Assembly (NCBI GenBank): GCA_025024175.1
Contig: QCXZ01000042.1
Span: 13,187,622-13,251,621 of the forward strand
Source: Rhyzopertha dominica
Lineage: Eukaryota; Arthropoda; Insecta; Coleoptera; Bostrichidae
Length of the DNA: 64,000 bases
Direction of reading: 5' to 3'
Position 1 is the first letter of the stretch, and every line of letters starts with the position of its first letter. The translations under genes were made by a program, and so were the position numbers. Under the pieces are notes generated by a model. It did no database searches and was not told the origin of the DNA. It saw only the letters and a list, made by a program, of their open reading frames with translations. This document shows, piece by piece, positions 58,534 to 64,000 of this stretch.

Positions 58534-61500
58534 TTACTTCTCTTCCGACAATGTCTTATCCGGCTTCAAATCCTTCACATGCCAATTCCCTAAACTCTTT
58601 CCCTTATCATTCTCCAACTCATATACATTAATCCCTAATTTCTTCCTTATTCTAAATGGTCCTCCATACTTTGGTCCAAGCTTTGCAGCATAATACCTTC
58701 CAGCATCAGAAAGTTTGTGCTCTCTTTTCCAAACCTTATCACCTTCTTCATAAGTTACCGGTCGTCTTCTAAGATTATACTTTTGCTTTGTTCGTTTATA
58801 AGCCTCTTCCAAAACTCGCTTAACATATTTCCTAAGTTGTTGTAGTCTACCACTTCGGTTTTTCACTTCTTCGTGTGCTTCTACCGTTTCATTTTCATGC
58901 CCTCCAATTTCCTGTCTATGTCTTACTTCTTCGTACTCTTTCCCATCTGTGATCATTTCCATTCCAAAGTTTACGTAGTATGGTGTTTGACGTAACACTT
59001 CGTGTTTTGCTGTGCGATAAGCGCAACCCAATTCAGCTAAATGAGTATCCCACTCTCTTTGATCTTCCTCGATATAGGAAGCAATCATAGTTTTTGTTAC
59101 TCTGTTAAGTCTTTCGACTGGGTTATTCTGAGGATGATACAGTGCATTGTACATACTCTTCACATTATAACGTTTCAAGAACTGTTTGAATTCTTTGCTG
59201 GTGTATTGCTTCCCATTATCACAAATGATAAATTCAGGCACTCCGAATAGTAAAAAGACGGATTCCTCTATAGCCTTAATAATTGGAGGAGATGTGGCGC
59301 GCTTTAATGGAAAATGCAGACAAAACTTACTGAAACAGTCAGTTACACTTAAAATATACATGTAACCTTTTTTACTTTTGGGAAAAGGCCCAATTAGATC
59401 TGTGCTGATCATTTGCCAACATCGACTTATTTGTGGCCTACTGCCCATCTCTCCAGCAGGTCGTCGTTGTTCCGGTTTCATCTGAGAACATATCTTACAT
59501 TTGTTCACATATTTCTTAACATCTGCTTGCATCTTAGGCCAATAATGAGAGGTAAGTATTCGCTGATATGTTTTGTAGATGCCTAGATGACCACCTCGAG
59601 GACTATCATGGTAAATTTCCAGTAATTTCTTTCTCTCTTCCTTTGGCACTACTTTCTTCCAAGGTTCTTCGTCTCCGTACATCTCCGGGAATTTAACCGA
59701 TACGTACTTATATAATATATCATCTACAACTCTCCAAGCTGGGTACTTACGTGGATTATTCGTTACCAACTCGCGCATTTTATTATACCAAGGATCCTTC
59801 AATCCGTTCTCCGGTTCAAGCACAATATTGTCCAATGTAGGGACTGCTCGTGATAAACAATCTGGAACTACATGCTCACCTCCTTTTCTATGAATCAGTT
59901 GAAAATCAAACTGTTGTAGGCGTAACGCCCATCTTCCAAGTCTACCCTGTGGGTCTTTAAGATTATCCAACCACAGTAAGCTGTAGTGGTCCGTTATCAC
60001 TGTAAATCTAACTCCTTCCAAGTAGCATCTTAGTTTTTCAATAGCCCATATAACGCTAAGACATTCTCGTTCAGTAGTAGTGAACTTTCTTTCGTTTGGC
60101 GTCAAGGATCTGGATAGATAGCAAATAACTTTTTCTTGGCCATCAATATTTTGCGTTAATACCGCTCCCAGGCCGTAAGCACTTGCATCACACTGCAATA
60201 TGAAAGGATATTCAAAATTTGGACAAGCCAGAATTGGAGCTTTTACCAAGGCATCCTTTACATCTCGTAGAGCTTTATCGCATTCAGGTGTCCATTGAAA
60301 TTTGATTCTCTTTTTAGTTAAACGAGTGAGCGGTGCCAACTTGGTAGAAAAATTGGGTATAAATTTCCTATACCAAGACATCATTCCTACTATACGTCTA
60401 ACCTCACGAACGTTCCTAGGCCTTGGAATATTTAAAATTGCAGAGACTTTTTCTGGATCTACATTCAAACCTGCTCGATTAACAACATATCCCAGAAATT
60501 TCAGCTCCTCCCTAGCAAACACGCATTTATCATGCCTCAAGGTAAGTCCAGCATTCTTCAGCCGTTTCAAGACCTCAGCTAGAGTCGACAGGTGAGTATC
60601 GAAGTCTGGAGTTGCTATGATGATATCATCAAGGTAAGTAAACGTGAATGGTTCCAATCCGGGACCTAGAATTTTGTCAACCAAAGATTGACAAGTAGCT
60701 GGCGCACCATGAAGACCAAACGGCATCCGTGTGAATTGATAAAGACCTCTACCGGGAATTGTAAAGGCAGTATATTTTTTGCTCGATTCCTCTAAAGGTA
60801 TTTGCCAATATGCATATCGGATATCCAAACTAGTGAGATATCGACAGTTGCCCAACTTGTCCAAAATAGAACTGATAAAAGGCAAAGGATAAGCTGATCT
60901 TTCCGATACCCGGTTCAATTTTCGAAAATCGACGCAGAATCTGTAAGTATTGTCTTTTTTAGGTATCATAAGAATTGGAGAGCTCCAGCTGCTGTTACTT
61001 TTTTCAACAACACCAAGTTCCAGCATGTGATTTAGTTCTTCATCTATTAGCTTCTGCATATACGGGCTCACACGATAATACTTAGTTCGTATTGGCGGAC
61101 TGGTTGTGATGATTTTATGTTCGATTTCTTTAGTACACCCTAAAGGTATATCCTTGATTGATTCAAAATATTCATTAACAACAGTATTCAGTTGTTTGCG
61201 CTGTTCTGTTGTTAATTCCGAGGCAGCTTTTACAGTTTTTGTCTCCGTGCTAAACAAATGGGGATTCGATTTTGAGGAAAAATACCATTCTCCTTTCCGC
61301 AAATCCGGTATAACTCCCATTCTTATCCAAAATTCAGTTCCGACTATCATCATGTGACGAATTTCCGGTACGACATTTACACGAAAAACTTTAACTTTAT
61401 CCTTTAATTTAAGTGGTAAGTTAACTTCCCCTATACATGACAACTGACTGTTATCTCCTAACACACACGATGAAACATCTGTTTTCAACAACTCGAATCC

Positions 61501-61671
61501 TAAATTTTTAACTAAAGACCACCCTGATCCTCCTAAAAATACTTTATTTGCTCCCGAATCAAGTAAGGCATAAATTTTAATACCACAAACGTCTACTTTA
61601 ATATGAGGACACTCACTATCATCATTTTGATGTAATATGAAATCTAATACAGGTTTATTTCTAGCATACAT
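58534..61671 (-). CDS. Gypsy pol polyprotein (protease, RT, RNase H, integrase), intact
   Basis: One 1045-codon open frame. The first ATG is at 61671, but translation probably enters upstream by frameshift from gag because the frame is open back to about 61770. Domains in order: aspartic protease with DSGA (about residues 38-41); RT with LDIRYAYWQIPL and the YLDD box (about residue 345); RNase H with CDAS, TERE and TDH; integrase HHCC zinc finger (H-D-S...HLG...C-K-I-C) around 700; integrase core with TDLIGPF, CDNGKQY and NPVERLN supplying the D,D,E triad; and a C-terminal GPF/Y-like module (PKYGGPFRIRK) near the end. All catalytic residues seen are present, so the enzyme set could be functional. 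It acts in cytoplasmic virus-like particles and the nucleus. Confidence 0.96.
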   Translation of the reverse strand: MYARNKPVLDFILHQNDDSECPHIKVDVCGIKIYALLDSGANKVFLGGSGWSLVKNLGFELLKTDVSSCVLGDNSQLSCIGEVNLPLKLKDKVKVFRVNVVPEIRHMMIVGTEFWIRMGVIPDLRKGEWYFSSKSNPHLFSTETKTVKAASELTTEQRKQLNTVVNEYFESIKDIPLGCTKEIEHKIITTSPPIRTKYYRVSPYMQKLIDEELNHMLELGVVEKSNSSWSSPILMIPKKDNTYRFCVDFRKLNRVSERSAYPLPFISSILDKLGNCRYLTSLDIRYAYWQIPLEESSKKYTAFTIPGRGLYQFTRMPFGLHGAPATCQSLVDKILGPGLEPFTFTYLDDIIIATPDFDTHLSTLAEVLKRLKNAGLTLRHDKCVFAREELKFLGYVVNRAGLNVDPEKVSAILNIPRPRNVREVRRIVGMMSWYRKFIPNFSTKLAPLTRLTKKRIKFQWTPECDKALRDVKDALVKAPILACPNFEYPFILQCDASAYGLGAVLTQNIDGQEKVICYLSRSLTPNERKFTTTERECLSVIWAIEKLRCYLEGVRFTVITDHYSLLWLDNLKDPQGRLGRWALRLQQFDFQLIHRKGGEHVVPDCLSRAVPTLDNIVLEPENGLKDPWYNKMRELVTNNPRKYPAWRVVDDILYKYVSVKFPEMYGDEEPWKKVVPKEERKKLLEIYHDSPRGGHLGIYKTYQRILTSHYWPKMQADVKKYVNKCKICSQMKPEQRRPAGEMGSRPQISRCWQMISTDLIGPFPKSKKGYMYILSVTDCFSKFCLHFPLKRATSPPIIKAIEESVFLLFGVPEFIICDNGKQYTSKEFKQFLKRYNVKSMYNALYHPQNNPVERLNRVTKTMIASYIEEDQREWDTHLAELGCAYRTAKHEVLRQTPYYVNFGMEMITDGKEYEEVRHRQEIGGHENETVEAHEEVKNRSGRLQQLRKYVKRVLEEAYKRTKQKYNLRRRPVTYEEGDKVWKREHKLSDAGRYYAAKLGPKYGGPFRIRKKLGINVYELENDKGKSLGNWHVKDLKPDKTLSEEK

Positions 61672-61736
61672 TTCCAGTTCGGTATGATGAAAATACTGGT
61701 CAGCACTTTTAATCAGTGGAGTCAGTGACTGACCGG

Positions 61737-63380
61737 TTACTGGCTCCTTCTTCCGTTTCCCTGCGGATTACACTTAACGCAAGAAACAGTAGTGTATCCC
61801 AATTCTCCACATCGATAACAATGAATTCTTTTTGGACGCGTGCACTCCCTAGCTAGATGTCCTTCACGATCACAATTGTAACAATTTCTTGTACGCATCG
61901 TAATATTTCGGGGTGAAACTACTTCAGAAAATCTAGAACTATTTCGTCTCTCTCTGCTCATAGATCTATTTCTCTCTGTACTCCTATTCCTGATATTCGA
62001 TCTTCCATACTGATGTCTTGATCTTGAACTTTCTCGTGAATGATACGGATAAGGAGATCCACTTCGAGATTGATATGCGACATTAGTTATTTCATTTCCA
62101 GAATGTCTATATGATGCTTCCCTATCCTGCTATTGCTTCTTCTGTGAGATGTTGGTAGATCTAACCGTACATTCCTCAGATCTTTCGCTAGTTCATCCCT
62201 TGTTTGATTCGTTAAACTCTACATTGTTTACTTTCTTGCTGCTAGCACTACCATAGGCTAAATCTGCTTCTAAATCTGCATAATTAGATTTCCTCGGTGC
62301 CACATAATTTCAATGGATTCACGATTGGCCTCAATAGTTTTACAAAGACGAAGCAAATGTTCTAACGATTGAACTTCAACTACTCCTAGTTGTTGCTGAT
62401 AAAATGGAAGTAAATTTTTCCTGACAATCTTCAAACGAATTTCTTCCTTAACTGAGCAAGGCATCCTATTAAACAACGTATCCATTGTAGCCAGATAGAT
62501 TCCAACAGTTTCGTTATCGCCTTGTGTTCGCTTCTTAATTAATTCCCACAACTTATCGCCATAATCTTGCGGTAAAAATTCCTGTTTTAGTTTTTGGCAC
62601 AACTGTTCCCAGTTGTTAACAGTTTCCTGACTGATCTATACCATACTAATGCTTTTCCTTCTAATAATTCGACTGCACCGTAGAATAGTTCTTGATAATC
62701 TACACCACGTGCTAAACTTAACTCTTCTGCTCTTTCTATAAATTCATTAACACCCATGCTTCCTTTTTCCCCAGAGAAATGAAGTTGCCATTTGTAAATT
62801 GGAGTTTTCTTTATACCTTTTGATGCGGTATTCGTAAAGTTTCTTCCATGCGAGGATTAACTACTTCTTGTCTGGGTGTAGACGTTCCTGCTGCACTACT
62901 CAATTGCGGATCAAGAGACGTATAATCTTCTTCATCATCTTCGGCTGCTGTGGCTGCTTCAGATTGTCGTGTTTTAAACTGCTCCAATAATTCCTCATAA
63001 TCTACCATGTAATTACCTGCCTGTTGTAATAGAGTTGATTTCTGCTGGGTCTGTGCATCATCAGTAGGTGTTATGCGCTCTAAACGCTTGAGAACGTGCA
63101 CAAGTTTGGCTTCGAGTCTTCGTTGTTGACTTACGCTAGTTAAGGGAACGAGTAGTTTACGAATTAAATCAAGTTTTGTAGTACACGAGTCTAATTCACT
63201 TTTCGAATCTCTTTTTATCTCGCAAAATGATTCAGCTTGACCCGTTCTAGAAGAAACAAGCCCTCTCAAAACTTTTATCATATCCTTATTAGTTCCGACA
63301 CCAGATACGCCACGTATTTCTAATTCCCATTCCAATTCATCCTTAACAAGATATTCCCAATTTACCTTAGTCATTTGCAC
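61737..63380 (-). pseudogene. Gypsy gag, apparently frame-broken
   Basis: The start ATG at 63380 opens a 189-codon N-terminal segment. The capsid-like retrotransposon gag segment follows in other frames (IYKWQLHFSGEKG..., GKALVWYRS, then WEQLCQKLKQEFLPQDYGDK to 62270). The C-terminal part carries zinc knuckles (61961-61737): CYNCDREGHLARECTR is a standard CCHC, and the second, CYRCGELGYTTVSC, has Tyr in place of His. At least three frame changes separate the pieces. Since the LTRs show run-length errors and pol is intact, these may be sequencing errors rather than real mutations. Gag would form the particle that packages the element RNA. Confidence 0.85.
61755..61761 (-). promoter_or_regulatory. 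GGGAAAC slippery heptamer, gag-pol -1 frameshift site
   Basis: In the gag frame the minus strand reads CAG GGA AAC, fitting X XXY YYZ (G GGA AAC). A -1 slip moves reading to CGG AAG AAG GAG, which is exactly the pol frame and is open from here through the whole pol ORF. Gag ends at a TAA about 20 bases later. A short hairpin (GTCAG/CTGAC) follows. Confidence 0.75.
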
Positions 63381-63541
63381 TATCAGCCACCAAATAACTA
63401 ATCTACCAGATATATCTACTATTCACTTTAACACAAAATTGTTTACAGTAGCACACGCTATTATTTTGCAACTATATTCGCGGTATAATTTATTTCAGTT
63501 ATATAAATTTTCTTTATGTATATTTTTTTTTAAGGAAGTGG

Positions 63542-63559
63542 GCCCCACGTTGGGCGCCA
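63542..63559 (-). promoter_or_regulatory. Primer-binding site, tRNA-Lys type
   Basis: On the minus strand TGGCGCCCAACGTGGGGC lies a few bases after the 5' LTR end. It matches the 18-base PBS known for tRNA-Lys(1,2)-primed elements. Confidence 0.85.
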
Positions 63560-63565
63560 AAAATT

Positions 63566-64000
63566 TGCTACGCGTTTACTTGTCGCGAGACCTGGGCTCG
63601 GCCACACTCAGTGGAGAAGGGTCGGGGTACTTAAATCTTTATAAAAAAAAAATTAAATTTACCCTTCAGAGTCTTAAACTATTTCTATTATTTTTAAAAA
63701 TTGGGCGCCAGGTAGGTTTATGGAATTTTCTTTCTCAAGCCTTGACACTATCTCGCTTTCAACCCCTACCAGGTTAGATGAAATGCCAATTTTACAAGAT
63801 TTACAACGCAGATAAAAAAATATATAATGATACCACTAAGTCAATATACAAGGATGATGTGTATTTGCAATTTACAAGAAATGGGATCCAATTGCACACG
63901 TTGCTTAGTTTACTTGTCAAAATATTATTTATCTGATTAATTGGACTTGTCTAGCTCTCGGGAGGCAAAAAAAAAAAAGAACGATGGCTTAATAAGGAAT
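63566..64000 (-). repeat. Partial 5' LTR of the gypsy element
   Basis: Aligns base for base with 57088-57520 apart from about eleven single-base run-length differences. The LTR should extend roughly 970 bp beyond the window. Confidence 0.95.

Larger units (their letters stand above)
57088..64000 (-). mobile_element. Ty3/gypsy LTR retrotransposon, minus strand, 5' LTR cut by the window end
   Basis: In element order (minus strand): partial 5' LTR (64000-63566), PBS (63559-63542), gag (63380-61737), slippery site (61761-61755), pol with PR-RT-RNaseH-IN (61671-58534), PPT (58505-58491) and 3' LTR (58490-57088). LTRs start TGTTACG and end GTAGCA. There is no room for an env gene (28 bp between the pol stop and the PPT), so this is a non-infectious type of gypsy element. 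The LTRs differ only in single-base run lengths over the comparable stretch, so insertion is recent. Confidence 0.95.

Noticed and set aside
58505..58534. env gene making the gypsy element an infectious errantivirus type
   Set aside because: Only 28 bp separate the pol stop codon from the polypurine tract, so there is no room for env.
1..64000. CRISPR array, operon or other prokaryotic feature
   Set aside because: Spliced genes, poly(A) signal and insect mobile elements show a eukaryotic chromosome; no regularly spaced direct repeats with unique spacers occur.

Overview
The window looks like an AT-rich insect chromosome, possibly a beetle (the order is an inference from general character, not proven). 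It holds one confidently spliced host gene, a two-finger GATA transcription factor. Around it lie a dense and mostly decayed set of transposable elements and long non-coding stretches broken by short CpG-richer islands. Scattered single n bases, and length differences confined to short single-base runs between the two LTRs of one element, point to an assembly with homopolymer errors. Some ORF breaks reported here may therefore be sequencing artefacts.

Layout. 0-2.5 kb: a hammerhead ribozyme motif (minus strand), then an almost complete DD41D mariner with matching 30-bp TIRs and TA target duplications. 2.5-15 kb: non-coding sequence with CpG-rich islands that could hold upstream 5' exons, a non-LTR retrotransposon relic and a DDE transposase relic. 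15.0-25.5 kb: the GATA gene, five coding exons (join 15005-15658, 18626-19015, 21616-21741, 23415-23544, 25216-25478; 520 aa) with all splice sites visible. Its introns carry a DD34D mariner, a DD41D relic, a DDE relic, a LINE fragment, a Tc1 relic and a 290-bp tandem triplication. 26.0-27.6 kb: a decayed Penelope-like element between about 98-bp inverted repeats, starting just past the GATA poly(A) signal.

27.6-57 kb: a gene-poor stretch with CpG-richer islands (about 28.5, 33.0, 37.3, 41.6, 47.4, 49.0, 52.1 and 54.1 kb), hammerhead-like motifs (36.4, 43.35, 43.55 and 46.7 kb), mariner relics and a Tc1 element with intact TIRs (49886-51307). I see no host coding gene here. The islands could be enhancers of the GATA gene or of a neighbour outside the window. 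57.1 kb to the end: a Ty3/gypsy LTR retrotransposon on the minus strand, with a full left LTR, polypurine tract, one uninterrupted 1045-codon pol ORF, a broken gag joined to pol at a GGGAAAC slippery site, a Lys-type primer-binding site and the start of the second LTR, which runs off the window.

The GATA protein would act in the nucleus as a sequence-specific regulator. The other coding sequence belongs to mobile elements. The best candidates for something unusual are the textbook hammerhead ribozyme at 295-336, the inverted-repeat-bounded Penelope copy, the frameshift site and the intronic triplication with a conserved exon-like reading.
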